NCBI GenBank assembly: GCA_030686995.1 | Contig: CM060709.1 | Span: 266,846,057 to 266,910,056 of the forward strand | Direction: 5' to 3' | Length of the DNA stretch: 64,000 bases | From: Artemisia argyi | Lineage: Eukaryota; Streptophyta; Magnoliopsida; Asterales; Asteraceae | Part shown: positions 1 to 11,766 of the stretch, in pieces | How the letters are laid out: each line of letters begins with the position of its first letter | Numbering within the stretch: the first letter of the stretch is position 1 | Notes under the pieces: model-generated | The model's input: the letters and a program-made list of their open reading frames with translations, nothing else | What the model was told of the DNA's origin: nothing | Databases searched by the model: none | Position numbers and translations under genes: made by a program

Positions 1-1760
1 GTTTGAATTTTCATAGATGCATCTAGTGAATTAGTGTTCTGGTTTCTTTACCTGCTTGAGGGTAACATAAACAAATCGTGTAATTACTAGCGATTTATAA
101 CTTAGGTGATGCTTATTATTGTTGTGGTAGCTAGGATTGTGCAAGAATATATCCAAAGCAAGATCTAGATTAGAACGAATGTAAAATATTGAAATTTATA
201 TATAATCAACTTTAACTAATAACATTTTGAAATTCTTGTGTATGTTTGGTTTCTAATTACTAGTATTATATTATGGTCTTGGTTTCCAATCATATTGCAG
301 TATTCCCGGATTTACTATGCATGGAATCCTAGAACTGACTATCAAGCTGAATTATTAAAGACTTTCTTTAAAATGTGAAGAGTGAATTATTGAAGTGGTT
401 ATATGGTAAATTAAAGGTACCCCTAGGTTGTGTGATCAGAAGCTTCTAAATCAAAAGATAGTTGAGGGTTGTGTTTTTTAAAATATGTGAGATAGTTTGT
501 CGTAGTTTTATAAAAAATGAAAAAATTATCAAACACATATACCAAGATTATGCTGTGATGACTTTTCAGAAGATAAACTTGATCAATCAGTATTCGTATT
601 TTGATTTCCTAGATCTTATAACCGAATCATGCATGACACAAAAGAGTCATCACCATGACCACCGGCCCATCATGGGTTAAATGATATATACCTTATGTTT
701 GTTGTTTTGGTACGTTCCTTAATAATGTTAAGTCTAGAATAAGTTATTGTCAATTTAAAGCAGATCGAAAGTCAATATCTTTGACAATAAAACATTGACT
801 AATTGGATCTAAACATATCTATAAAAAGAAGTTGGTAATTCGACGACTATGGTTATCTGGAAACACAAGATACAAAATTGGAAAAATATAATGTTAGACG
901 TGTGAAAATTTCTGGTAAAATTAAAGAGTCGTTCACCAAGAAGGTTATGCTTGGCCTTGGTAAGAAATTGTTACGAGAGTATAAAAAAACTTGATTATTG
1001 TTTTTTATTAGATCAGCTAGAGAAGATTATGGTGCATATAAATAATTAAATAAGTATTTTTATAATGCAACTTGTGACAATTACATTGAAATATAAGGGG
1101 TTGGCAGTGCATGCGGGGAGGCACGGCAGGCTTCACCTGCGAGAACACCGTCGCTGGTGCCTTCCTACCGTACGGCAAGCCAAAACTGCGGGGAAGTTTA
1201 CCGCATGGAAAGAAGGAAAAAAGTGAACGTTGGAGAGTTAATTCATTTATTGTTTGTAATGAGTGAAGGGTGAGAGGTGTGATGCCAACAAAAAGTGAGT
1301 GAGTGAAGGAGAAAGTAGGAGAGTGATATGGCATAAGAAAATTGGGTGTAAGTGAGTGAAGGGATTTGAGGTGAGGGGTGTGTTGACAACCCATTAATTG
1401 ATATACCACACTTGTTTAATCCTTGAGTTGACACAGCCAGCTTTTATTTGAGTTGAAAACGATTGATTAACATTTCATTGTGATGGTTATATCACCCCTA
1501 ATGTCATCTTCGAGCTTTCCGACACTTCACATATTTTTTCTTCTAGTATGAGGAGTTTGTTGTTTGGTGAAATTTATTTTTAATCTTGGTTCAATTTGTA
1601 TTCCTTTTACTTTTTTTGGATTAGTAATTCCCGTTAGATCCTTAAATCATTTTTCTTTCTTCTAAACGTCTTTGTTAACTTTGTTTAAAATAAGGTTCTC
1701 ATAGAACGTCGTCTTGGGGCACGTGCGCCTCTTAATAACCATACAAAATCATGTTTTGAG
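1..1760. other. AT-rich intergenic DNA, no gene recognised
   Basis: The reading frames here are short and lack recognisable domains. A GC-richer island lies at about 1090-1215, followed by a GAGTGAG-rich stretch to about 1390. Its ends read GGGGTTGG and CAACCC, loosely inverted, but no matching target duplication is visible, so I do not call it a transposon. Confidence 0.6.
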
Positions 1761-1907
1761 TAGAGCTGAGCATAATAGACCGCGGACCGGATCCATGAAC
1801 TGGACCAACCGAGCCGAACCAAACACATTTCAATCCAGTCCTCAGTCCATTGTTTTTAGCCAAATCAGTTTTTGATCCAGTTGGTTTTTTTATCGTGCTC
1901 AGCCTTA
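1761..1907. mobile_element. hAT-type MITE, 147 bp
   Basis: Both ends are visible. The left end starts TAGAGCTGAGCA and the right end reads TGCTCAGCCTTA, giving imperfect terminal inverted repeats of about 12 bp. They are flanked by an exact 8-bp duplication GTTTTGAG at 1753-1760 and 1908-1915. An 8-bp duplication with TA(G/A)(A/G)GCTGAGCA ends is the signature of hAT-superfamily non-autonomous elements. The interior carries CCGACC/GAACC-type motifs seen in the larger hAT copies at 17915 and 56017. It has no coding capacity and would depend on a transposase supplied elsewhere. Confidence 0.8.
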
Positions 1908-1915
1908 GTTTTGAG

Positions 1916-2758
1916 GTTTTTACTTAAACTGCGTTCTGAATCCAAGGAAGATAAAGAAAACGTGTGCTTCATTACAAAGCCATTGAAAAGACACTTTAAC
2001 TGAGTAAATCACACTCTTTGATTAGTGACAGAAGTATGGCATTTATCTCTAAAACACGCATTACACACGTTATATGGCAAGTTATGTACATATGGCATGA
2101 CACCACACCCATATTGATTTATAAGGTTGTGTGCCAATACGAATTGTCCTATATCTTGAGTGATAGAGGGATTGTGTTTTTAGGTTATGTTAATAGGTTA
2201 TGAGTTATTAAAAAAATGCTTAGGGGGTCACAACAATTTTTGTTATAAAACAAGCCTTATTGCTCATGAGTAACTGGTGCTCTTTGAGATTCTTGTTAGT
2301 TTTCATGAATAGGTATTAAATACCTAAGTTAAGGGATCGTATATTTATTTAACTTTAATTAAATAAAATGATAAAAATAAGAGGCAATTTCATATATCGA
2401 CCAAAACTTAAAAATTTCATATTATAGCATACTTAAAAGACATTGCACAAAATGCATTCAATTATTATATTTTGAATATATAAGAAATCATACTATATGA
2501 ACACTAGTAATTGGTAGTCTTATTGAGATTAGAACTCATAGGGAATCAAATCTATTTATGGATGGAATCAGGCATGAAGTATTTACAGACAAGAGTATTC
2601 GGTTATTGGGGAAAAATCAAGGGTTTGTGCATTTACACTCCATATATTTGGTATACACACACCATCATCACTTCCCACTGACACACATGACTGACAAGAA
2701 ATCATACTATCTTATAAAGCATTTAAGCATTCTAAAAAAAGAAATACTTAAATTAAGC
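1916..2758. other. AT-rich intergenic DNA
   Basis: Apart from short runs of A and T, I see no gene, RNA gene or transposon end. The longest open frames (about 60-70 codons) lack domains and show no coding character. Confidence 0.55.
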
Positions 2759-2966
2759 ATTGCAGGTTCTTAAGCTAAAAGTACAATTAATTAAAACATA
2801 TTTTCTAACATTAAATACAATTACAAGTTCTTAAGCTAAAAATACAACTAATTAAAACACATTTTCTAGCATTAAATACAATCTTTAAATAGAAATACTT
2901 AAAATTCGGTATTACAAGTTTTTAAGCTAAAAGTACAACTGATTAAAACACATTTACTAACATTAA
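2759..2966. repeat. Three degenerate ~60-bp tandem repeats
   Basis: A unit containing TTCTTAAGCTAAAAGTACAA, followed by ATTAAAACA and CTAACATTAAATACAA, occurs at 2759-2819, 2820-2882 and, after a short spacer, 2913-2966. The copies differ by substitutions, so this is an old local duplication. No coding or known satellite identity is apparent. Confidence 0.7.
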
Positions 2967-3119
2967 TAAGCTGATCAATAAATACAATTAATGTAGTTAT
3001 TAAAACACCCCTAACATAAGAAATACAAATTATCAAGCATATTGTACAACCAACTACTTAAAAATAATTCATGCATTAAATGCCACTAATAATAATAAAG
3101 CACATTATATAAATATTCA

Positions 3120-3223
3120 AGCCCGAACGGACAACGGGCCAAATGGGCTCGAGCCTGAATGGGCACGGGCCAAACTAGCTCAATCCCGAACGAGCACGGG
3201 CCAATGGGCTCGAGCCCGAAAGG
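3120..3223. repeat. GC-rich imperfect tandem repeat (CGGGCC / GGGCTCGAGCC)
   Basis: Two copies of a unit built from CCCGAACG, GCACGGGCCAA and ATGGGCTCGAGCC lie head to tail in AT-rich flanks. This resembles the subterminal repeats of plant MITEs, but no ends or target duplication were found. Confidence 0.5.
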
Positions 3224-3284
3224 TTTATAACTCTTAGCTATCACTTTTTCCTCTTGATGTCGTTAACATTTATTTTAGGTTACC

Positions 3285-3314
3285 TGCCGCTGCAACGCCC
3301 GGGTACCATACTAG
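3285..3314 (+). mobile_element. Helitron-like 3' terminus (5' end not found)
   Basis: The sequence ends GCAACGCCCGGGTACCATA then CTAG, followed by T. Plant Helitrons end in CTRR, preceded by a GC-rich hairpin about 10 bp upstream, and insert before a T. The hairpin here is imperfect. The GCAACGC core recurs in the perfect hairpin at 39735-39753. The matching TC-type 5' end could not be located, so the element's extent is unknown. Confidence 0.35.
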
Positions 3315-4023
3315 TAATACATAATTCTTTTTAGTTTTTCTCTCACACATAATAAAAATCTTTTTCACACATAATCACAAAAATCATCTCTTTCTCTCTA
3401 TCATAAACAAACAGCCACCACAACCTCAGATCCCACCACCATATTTCAATGTTTTGTATGGAGTTTATATAATAAAAAAAAAAAAAAAAATCAAGTTTCT
3501 TTTCCCTGGCACAATTTTCGACCTCCGTTCAGATTCCGGCGTGTCAGATTTCGATTGTGTTTAAAATAAATTCCGGGTGTGGCACAAAAATCACATTCAG
3601 ATACACACCCACTTTTATTTGTCTTTCTCCATGTCACCAGAAACTCCGGAAGGAACCACCACCGTAGTTCACCATGTTGCCGAAAAATAACGTCGGGAAC
3701 CACCGTTACGTCTTATGTGGGTGCAGCGCTTGGAAAAAACCCACGTTTTGAGTTATATGCGGGCGGCATATTTGATTTTTTTAGATTTAATATTTGGATT
3801 GTACGTTCTTTTTTGTTTCAATGGGTGCGGCGCTTGTGGTGGTTTGACGGAGTTGACGGCAATGTTGTTCCGGAAGTGGTGATATTTGTGGTGATCTAAT
3901 GGTGATGGTTGATCTTTGATCGTAATCTATATGGTGATGAAAGATAAAATAAACGGGTGTTTATTTTTTGCTTAATGGCTGATTGGTAGCAAATCATTAT
4001 CAAAACAGCTGTAAGACTGTGTT
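3315..4023. other. Intergenic flank of the nested retroelement stack
   Basis: It contains a poly-A tract at about 3474-3490 and a CCACCA-rich stretch. No gene or RNA was recognised. It is the left host flank of the old family-A insertion, and the sequence resumes at 30604. Confidence 0.5.
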
Positions 4024-4028
4024 TCTTT
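4024..4028. repeat. Target-site duplication TCTTT, left copy
   Basis: It is identical to 30599-30603. Together the two copies bracket the entire 26.6-kb nested stack. Confidence 0.85.
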
Positions 4029-4136
4029 TGTTGAGCCAACATGATCAAGATCTCTTTACGTTTTAATGATGACAAATAAACCATCGAAACACATAAAATA
4101 ACAAACGTTATCTCAAAATCGCCAGAGCCAATGTCT

Positions 4137-4184
4137 GCTCCTTGCCCGCTGCCCGCATGTCAACGTGCGGGTGACGCGCCAGGA
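4137..4184. promoter_or_regulatory. Distal GC-rich hairpin of family A LTR (decayed copy)
   Basis: GCTCCT on the left and AGGAGT on the right enclose a GCCCGC... / ...GCGGGT stem. Compared with 27774-27822 (CCCGCGCGTCAACGCGCGGG), several CG dinucleotides have become CA or TG, the change expected from deamination of methylated cytosine. Function is unknown. Confidence 0.7.
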
Positions 4185-5572
4185 GTCTATATGGTTCTGG
4201 GCGAATTTTAAAAGTCGGCTTTCCCCTTACCCGACAAATGTGGATCATTCAATACATGTATGAATATGTTATGTGCTTAATTGAGAACACTCGAAACGAG
4301 TTTTGAGACTTGAGAGATCCCACTTTTAGAACACCCATTTACGAGAAAACGCCAACTCATGTTTTCTAACTATCGCTTCTAGCCAAGGCTTTTCTAAACT
4401 AGGGAGCTTATATATTTCATGTGACATCGTGTTGAAGCATCCATAAGCTCATATCCCATGCTTACGTCTTCTCTAATTACGTAACGGGTTTACTCCCTTA
4501 TTGGTCAAACTAAGTCAAAGGTCACTTTGCGTAAACGCATCCTTTCCCACTTGGATTATGCTTTACATCAAGGCAAAGCACTTAACTTGTTTGAACCAAG
4601 GTATTAGTGGAGAACGTCGAGTCGTGGAAAGTCACGAGATATGACACTATGGGTTCTCGACATTGTGTTACTTGAATTTATAAGTAACCTATGATTTTCT
4701 CAACTTATAATCTTAATTGTCTAAACTTTTTCTTTTTAATGACAATTAGATTATGTCTTAATCTTCTCTTAATCCTATTAATATATAAGACAAAACCAAT
4801 CATATCCAAATCAAATATTCTCTTACACAATCTCTTACACTCTTACATATTCCCTTACACATTACATCTCAACCATCCATTCCATTACAACTCATCTCAA
4901 CCTTCTAATTTCAACACATGGGATTTAATTTGAAACCCTAATATGGCTCCTCTCATCCTAGCCATTGAATTCAAATCAAACACATCTCAACCATCCATCA
5001 AATCCCTCTTCCCTATACCATCACATGGTTTTGATCCTCACCATCCATTTCAAACCAAAACTATCTCAACCATGGATTTCTCCTTTCCCCCAAGCAAAAC
5101 ATATTCCTTGGAATATTCTTCTCAACCCTAACCTAGGCATGTTTGATCCTAGCCATCCATTTCAAATGAGATCATCTCAACCATCCACATTCACCACATG
5201 CCAAATTGTTTGAAAACCAAGGGAGGCTCCCTTTGATCCTAGCCATCCAATTCAAACCATTTCATCTCAACCCTCCATCTCATTCTTCCCCTCCAAGCAT
5301 TGGAATATTCCTTGGCATATTCTTTCTCTCTTTTCTATGCCATGTGAGGAGATGCACTTCTACCCCTTCCAAATTACCCTATCTACACTTTATACCCTTG
5401 GTAATTTGGTTTCTCTTTAAACACTTCACAAATGATTTCCAAATTGGCTATTTGAGTTGGTAAACCTTAGAATGATTAATGTTAAGGTTTAGTGTGAAGT
5501 ACAATTGGGGGTTTAGCAAGGATATGTAGTTATAAAATCCAAACACCCAACACTTGGGAAAAATTTACAGAC

Positions 5573-5619
5573 GCCTGGCGCGCTGCCCGCGCGTTGACGC
5601 GCGGATGACGCGCCGGCCT
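5573..5619. promoter_or_regulatory. Proximal GC-rich hairpin of family A LTR
   Basis: CCCGCGCGTTGACGCGCGG folds on itself, with outer arms GGCGCG and CGCGCC. It stands about 35 bp before the TATA-like CTATAAATA at 5651-5659. The same arrangement recurs in the other family A LTRs at 9930-9969 and 29218-29266. Confidence 0.75.
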
Positions 5620-5979
5620 CGGTAAAAATACCCAAGTTTGGGTTCTTGGCCTATAAATACCACCCTTGCCTCTTGTATTCCTTACCCCTTGCCATTATTC
5701 TTTCTCTCTAGATTCTTTCTCTCTAGATTCTTTCTCTCTAAACAATCTCAAATCTCTATCTCTATCTCAATCTCTAATCTTGTGTTCTTGATTATCACAA
5801 TAACATCTTTGGAAGAACACATCTACTTGCACGGGAAGAATCACAAGAACCTAATCTGTTGAGGCAACATGATCAAGATCTCTTTATGTTTTAATAATGA
5901 CAAATAAACCATCGAAACACACAAAATAACAAACGTTAGCTCAAAATCGTCGGAGCCAATGTCTGCTCCTGGCGCGCTG

Positions 5980-8496
5980 TGTCACACCCCTCCACGACGG
6001 AAACGTGCGGGTGTAACTTCATGGATATCATCACAACACCTGGTGTCAACATAGAGAACAACTACATGCACATAAATAGAGCAATGTACCAACACACAGT
6101 GTTGTAACAAAACCCAAAGATAACAAAATAAAATCCAGAAGGTAACTTCAATAAGTTTGAAAGTACCAAACATAAAACATAAATGTATCAAATCCAAAAC
6201 CAAATATAATCAAATCCCAAAACATAAATAAGTCTCCATGCAACTATGTCTCGTCTAATTGCTGCCCTCAACTTTGGCCTTAGAATGCTCACCTGAAAAT
6301 GATGCTTAAAATGTCAACATAACATTGGTGAGATTCATAGGTTTAGACTCAACACACCAGACAACCGAATTTACTGTGATTACAAAATATAGCTGAACAA
6401 ATAATTATATTTATCATATAGCTACATGCATTTGCAAGTTAATATCCACATATAAAGGCAACAACACTCATAAGGCAACCATTAGGATGGCTCGTGTCCT
6501 CCGACCCCATAATTAGTACCACATCAGGACGGCTCGTGTCCCCCGACTCCATAATTAGTGCAACATCAATTAGGTCGCATGCGCGAGCAACAGGGTACGC
6601 ACCCTCCCAATTGAATCCCAAAATATATCATCAATTAGGTCGCTATCCTAATTGAATCCCAAAACATCCACGCAAGCAAATAATCACACATAGCATACAT
6701 ACAATAACATTATAAATCCAAGCTCTTTAATACCACACACATAATCACAGTAAACCAAAATATTTAAGACAAGCATCATTCCCATCCCAATTTTAAAACA
6801 AAGTAAAAATATGGGACTATGAACTCACCTTAAACTCCGCAGCTCCACAAAACAATACACAATCTATAATACACAAAAATAATTCACATTACACAAGGTC
6901 AAGCTTAAAGTTACAACCCATGTAATACACATATTATGGATGTTTAAGACTCATATGACCCACCATGGATCTCCTAGACACCACACTAACCACTACCATA
7001 ACTTAATACTCACTAAATCCCTTGCACTCTAAAACTCAGAAAACGCATAATTTTTTAGTGCATTCGCTCACATGAAATTACGACAAATAAAGCTTAACAA
7101 CTCACACCAAAAATTTACCATGGTCTCTCATAAGCATAGAAGCTAATCCCAGAAGGGCATGTACCAATAACACACACAAGTATTCATAGAAAATTCAAAC
7201 TTGTCAACTACTCAAATTCGGATCTGAACGCACACCAAAAAGTTTTGATTTTTGATAATTACTTCCACAAGTTTTTATCGCGAGTCCTCTTCGTGGTAGT
7301 CTAATATAACCTAAAAATTAACTATTCCAGAAGACCAAGTCAAAATACCACTTTTACAACCACATGCCAACCACAAACTTTTACCCAAAATCTGTCCCGG
7401 TTTGACAGCTTTGAAATCTTAACAAAGAAAAATCAAAAGACCGACTTCCCGACCTCAAAATTGATCGTGGCTGGACTTTTTGGAAAGCTCTTTCATTATA
7501 CTACAATTTAGACTTAAAATTCGTGATCTAACTCATCACCATCTTTTATGTACACTCACATCTTTACAGCCTTACAAATCTGTCCAAACCCTAACTCAAT
7601 AACTAGAATGTTGTACGCTCAATTCCCTTAACCATTAACCATAATATTAACATCTAATCATCCTAACATGTTTTTCTTCAATAATTTACAGAAGTATATA
7701 AACCCTAGATTCTATCATATTAATTATTACATGAATCATAACAATAATTGATTAATTACACATAAGGGTTAAAGATTTTACCTTGATTCTTGATTTTTGC
7801 TAGACAATTATGAAACCCTAATTTTTTCTCTTGGATCCCCCTTTGTGTCGACTTGTAATGCAGGAAAAAGGGATAGGGGAGTTTTGATTTTGTACTTATA
7901 ATTAATTTGGATAATCCCTAAGGCTTAGAGTTGTATTTGGTATCAAATTTGGTTTCCTTTTTCCCCCTAACACCTTAATCGGCCGCCCCCCCTAAATAAT
8001 ATATTTTTTTTTATTAATTAATTTATTACACTCAAAACCACATACTTTTCATATTTTATGTATTCCCATAACAAAACCTAACGTCTTTCGCGATAAGCCT
8101 TAATTTTACGACAAACCGGAAAATATTCATTTTCAAAATTAAGTTTCCAAAAATAGATTTTACACACTCCATGAGCATTTCCTCACAAAAACAACATCCC
8201 CGTAACTTACTAACGCTCAATAACTCGAACGAAGACTCGTTACGCAAAAACTCAAAACGCCAAATATACACAAGTCATTTCTACACCATATAAGTGATCA
8301 AAATGAACTTTCCCAAAATCAACATTATCAAAAATCACAACAACAACCACAACGCGAAGGGATTTAGTGCTAACTTAAATACTAACCACACTATAACACA
8401 CAATAACACCCATAAAACTACCCAAACATCCCAAACAAAGTTAGATTAACTCGAGGCTAAAAGTCTAACTAACCTACTAAAATCACGGTTGTTACA
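5980..8496 (-). mobile_element. Solo LTR, ~2.5 kb, unrelated family C
   Basis: The segment starts TGTCACACCCC and ends GGTTGTTACA, has no internal domain, and sits between exact CGCTG copies (5975-5979 and 8497-8501). Removing it restores a normal family A LTR. TG...CA ends, a 5-bp duplication and no coding sequence identify a solo LTR. Minus orientation is inferred: the reverse complement starts TGTAACAACC and ends GGGGTGTGACA, similar to the TGTAACACCC...GGGGTGTAACA ends of element E. A 42-bp repeat (GGCTCGTGTCC...CCATAATTAGT) occurs at 6484 and 6526. The lineage is probably Gypsy but is not proven. Confidence 0.85.
6484..6567. repeat. 42-bp tandem duplication inside solo LTR C
   Basis: Two adjacent units, each with GGCTCGTGTCC and CCATAATTAGT, start at 6484 and 6526 and differ at a few positions. 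A second small duplication, containing ATCAATTAGGTCGC and AATTGAATCCCAAAA, follows at about 6565-6665. Confidence 0.75.
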
Positions 8497-9929
8497 CGCT
8501 GCCCGCGCGCGGGTGACGCACCAGGAGTTTGTATGGTTCCGGGCGAATTTTTGAAAGTCGGCTTTTCCTTTACCCGACAAATGTGGATCTTTCAATACAG
8601 GTATGAATATGTTATGTGCTTAATTGAGAACACTCGAAACGAGTTTTGAGACTTGAGAGATCCCACTTTTAGAACACCCATTTACGGGAAAACGCCAACT
8701 CATGTTTTCTAACTATCGCCTCTAGCCAAGGCTTTTATAAACTTAGGGAACTTATATATTTCAAGTGACATCGTGTTGAAGCATCCATATGCTCATTTCC
8801 CATGCTTACGTCTTCTCTAATTATGTAACGGGTTTACTCCCTTATTGATCAAACTAAATCAAAGGTCACTTTGCGTACACGCATCCTTTCCCACTTGGGT
8901 TATGCTTTACATCGAGGCAAAGCACTTAACTTGTTTGAACCAAGGTATTAGTTGAGAACGTCGAGTCGTGAAAAGTCACGAGATATGAAACTATGGGTTC
9001 TCGACGTTGTGTTACTTGAACTTATAAGTAACCTATGATTTTCTTAACTTATAATCTTAATTGTCTAAACCTTTTCTTCTTAATGACAATTAGATTATGC
9101 CTTAATCTTCTCTTAATCCCATTTATAAATAAGACAAAATCAATCATATCCAATCATATCTAAATCAAATATTCTCTTACACAATCTCTTACACCCTTAT
9201 ATATTCCCTTACACACTACATCTAAACCATCCATTCCCTTACGACACATCTCATCCCTTCATTTTTAACACATGGGGAATTGTTTGAAACCCTAATATGG
9301 CTCCTCTTATCCTAGCCATTGAATTCAAATCAAACACATCTCAACCATCCATCCAATCTTTCCTATCTATGCCACCACATGTGCTTGATCTCAACCATTG
9401 AATTCAAACCAAAACCATCTCAACCATTGATCTCTCCTTTCCCCCCAAGCAAAGCATATTCCATGGAATATCCTTCTCAACCCTAACCTAGGCATGTTTG
9501 ATCCTATCCATCCATTTCAAATGAGATCATCTCAACCATCCACATTTACCACATGCCAAATTGTTTGAAATCCAAGGGAGGCTCCCTTTGATCCTAGCCA
9601 TCCAATTCAAACCATTTCATCTCAACCCTTCATCTCATTCTTCCCCCCCACCCAAGCATTAGAATATTCCTTGGCATATTATTTCTCTCTTTTCTATGCC
9701 TTGTGAGGAGATACACTTCTACCCCTTCCAAATTACCCTATCTACACTTTAAACCCTTGGTAATTTGGTTTCTCTTTAAACACTTCACAAATGATTTCTA
9801 AATTGGCTATTTGATTTGGTAAACCTTAGAATGATTAATGTTAAGGTTTAGTGTGAAGTACAATTGGGGATTAGCAAGGATAGGTATTTGTAAGATCCAA
9901 ACACCCAACACTTGGGAATAATTTACAGA

Positions 9930-9969
9930 CGCCTGGTGCGCTAACCGCGCGTTGACGCGCCGACCTCGG
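9930..9969. promoter_or_regulatory. Proximal GC hairpin of element A 5' LTR (shortened)
   Basis: The copy reads GCCTGGTGCGCTAACCGCGCG, then TTGACGCGCCG. The middle GCGGGTGA of the full cassette is missing. It lies about 30 bp before the TATA box. Confidence 0.65.
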
Positions 9970-9996
9970 TAAATTTTCCCAAGTTTGGGTTCTTGG

Positions 9997-10007
9997 CTTA
10001 TAAATAC
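9997..10007 (+). promoter_or_regulatory. TATA box of element A 5' LTR
   Basis: GCTTATAAATACC is conserved in all three family A LTRs (5651, 9998, 29296) and is followed by a pyrimidine-rich TTCTTTCTCTCTAGATTC stretch typical of a transcribed leader. It marks the probable U3/R boundary region. Confidence 0.65.
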
Positions 10008-10725
10008 CACCCTTGCCTCTTGTATTCCTCACCCCTTGCCATTATTCTTTCTCTCTAGATTCTTTCTCTCTAAACACTCTCAAATCTCTCTATCTCTAAT
10101 CTTGTGTTCTTGATTTTCATACTAACATCTTTGAAAGAACGCATATCTTTGCAAGGGAAGAATCACAAGAACCTAATCCACTCTTGTGATTGTGTCGAGG
10201 GTCTTCTTTCTTATACCCTTTCTATTACAATCGAGTCTCTAGGTTAGGTTAGGACTTGGTTGAACAAATATTCTTTCATTCAATTGTTCGTAAGGGAAGT
10301 CTTGTGTCTTGGTGACGAAGCCTAGATCATTGGGGATCTAGTTGGGGTTTGATACTGTTAATACAAATATCGCCTGAAAACGTTATTTATATTTTACGAT
10401 CTTTGCTAAGTTTTGTTAATGACAAAGTATGAACTTTAGCTAAGACTAAATCATCACTTTAAGTGTTTAAGTCTTGTTTAACTAAGGTTTACGTTTCCTT
10501 TTAAACAAAACATTATTTTTTTTTTAAATTAGAAAGTGTCTTATCACATCACATTTATTTCTTTAAATAGAAATATCACATCACATTTATGGTAAGTTTG
10601 TCAATATACATTTATGGAAAGAAAGTGTGTTTGACTAACCATAAGTTTTCTTGTGCAAGTTTGTGTTTGACTAGTATTTATGTGATGTGGCCTTGTTTGG
10701 TTTGGAAGATTTATTGCAAAACCAA

Positions 10726-10802
10726 CTGCAGCCCTGACGGAACCTTGGGGGTACACGGGCGGAACCCATCTGAGGGTTCCGCCGTATCCGCCAGACCTGC
10801 AG
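10726..10802. promoter_or_regulatory. GC-rich hairpin cassette in element B 5' LTR
   Basis: It is bounded by CTGCAG at both ends (10726-10731, 10797-10802). A perfect 9-bp stem, GGCGGAACC (10758-10766) with GGTTCCGCC (10775-10783), encloses an 8-nt loop. It lies 10 bp upstream of the TATA box. Near-identical in the 3' LTR (20571-20647) and repeated in altered form at 14673-14749 and 16911-17053. Confidence 0.8.
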
Positions 10803-10811
10803 AATGTTTTA

Positions 10812-10819
10812 CTATAAAT
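10812..10819 (+). promoter_or_regulatory. TATA box of element B 5' LTR
   Basis: CTATAAATACC lies just after the GC cassette and is conserved at 20657-20664 in the 3' LTR. It is the probable core promoter for element transcription. Confidence 0.65.
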
Positions 10820-11700
10820 ACCAAACCACTTATTTGTTTTGAGTCATCACTTAGAGTCATATTTTACACATATTCTCTCATTATACTCAGTAGCTACTAA
10901 CTTGTGTGATTCTCTTATGTAGCAAAGGAGTTCACATATTCATTCAAGAAGTTACAAGCTTCAACTCTAAAGTTGCAAGTCTTGTTAGCTTTGTCATGTA
11001 TAAGCTTTGGTAGTTTATACTTCATTTGTATCATGTATGTAGAAGTGATCGGTTAGTATTTTAGGCCTGAAAATACGTAGTGTGTCGGGAGTTGTTGTAC
11101 CCTTGTAAAAGAACTAACGGGAGTGGTTGTACCCTTGGTAAAGAACTCGACATCTAGCTTAGTGTCGGTAAAAGTGTAAGCGACGATGGGAGTGGTTGTT
11201 CCCGTGTAAAAGAACTCGACATCTAGCTTAGTGTCGGTAAAAGTCTAAGCGACGTTGTAAAGGTTTCTCCACCGGGAAAAGGAGCTTGTTGATTAGTGCT
11301 TATAACTCTCGAGTTGGAAACTCGAGGCGTGGATGTAGGGCAAGGAAAAAGAGTCCTTGTAGTCGAACCACGATAAACAATCGTGTTACGGTTTGATCGT
11401 TTCTTTCTTTATATTTGCTTATTACATATTGTCTTTAGTTAGAATTGTTAATCACATGTAAAGCTTTTCAAGGAATTAAACAAGTAAAGTTGTGTTTATA
11501 TCTTTAAACAAAAGTAAAACTTTTCAAAGAACTAAACAAGTAAAGTTAGGATTGTTATTCACACGTAAAGCTTTTCAAAGAATTGAACATGTAAAGTTGT
11601 GTTTATATCTTTAAACAAACGTAAAGTTTTTAAAGGATAATCAAGTTAAAAAGAATTTAAAAGCGGTAAACTATTCAACCCCCTTCTAGTTTTCCACAAT

Positions 11701-11713
11701 TGGCATCAGGAGC
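11701..11713 (+). other. Primer-binding site of element B (tRNA-iMet type, degenerate)
   Basis: TGGCATCAGGAGC begins 2 nt after the LTR end. The usual plant initiator-Met match is TGGTATCAGAGC, and this copy has a substitution and an extra G. Confidence 0.7.
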
Positions 11714-11766
11714 TACGTTACTCAAGATCTTTAAAATATAGTGTATTTTAAAACTTGAATCGATCC

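Larger units (their letters stand above)
4029..5856 (+). mobile_element. Old solo LTR of Copia family A, left part
   Basis: It starts TGTTGAGCCAACATG and runs to CAAGAACCTAATC, where the younger element A (5857-30004) was inserted. The remainder continues at 30010-30598 and ends GGTTCTACA. Joined length is about 2.4 kb, matching the full LTRs of element A. The outer flanks carry the duplication TCTTT at 4024-4028 and 30599-30603, and no internal domain of its own remains, so it is a solo LTR left by LTR-LTR recombination. It includes a distal GC hairpin (4137-4184, partly decayed at CpG sites), a proximal hairpin (5573-5619) and a TATA box at 5651-5659. Confidence 0.9.
10356..11698 (+). repeat. 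5' LTR of element B
   Basis: The 1,343-bp LTR has TG...CA ends and very high similarity to 20199-21537. One visible length difference is a short GATCGGTTA-type segment near 11046 that is absent from the 3' copy. It carries a CTGCAG-bounded GC cassette at 10726-10802 and a TATA box at 10812. The second half has a repeated motif GTGTCGG...GTAAAAG (11080-11260) and repeated GTAAAG-TTTTCAAAGAA units (11455-11640). Confidence 0.92.

Noticed and set aside
1097..1392. Possible MITE with GGGGTTGG...CAACCC ends
   Set aside because: Inverted ends are very short and no target duplication of any usual length matches.
3579..3899. 106-codon frame on the plus strand
   Set aside because: No domain, no leader or splice context, and composition similar to flanking non-coding DNA.
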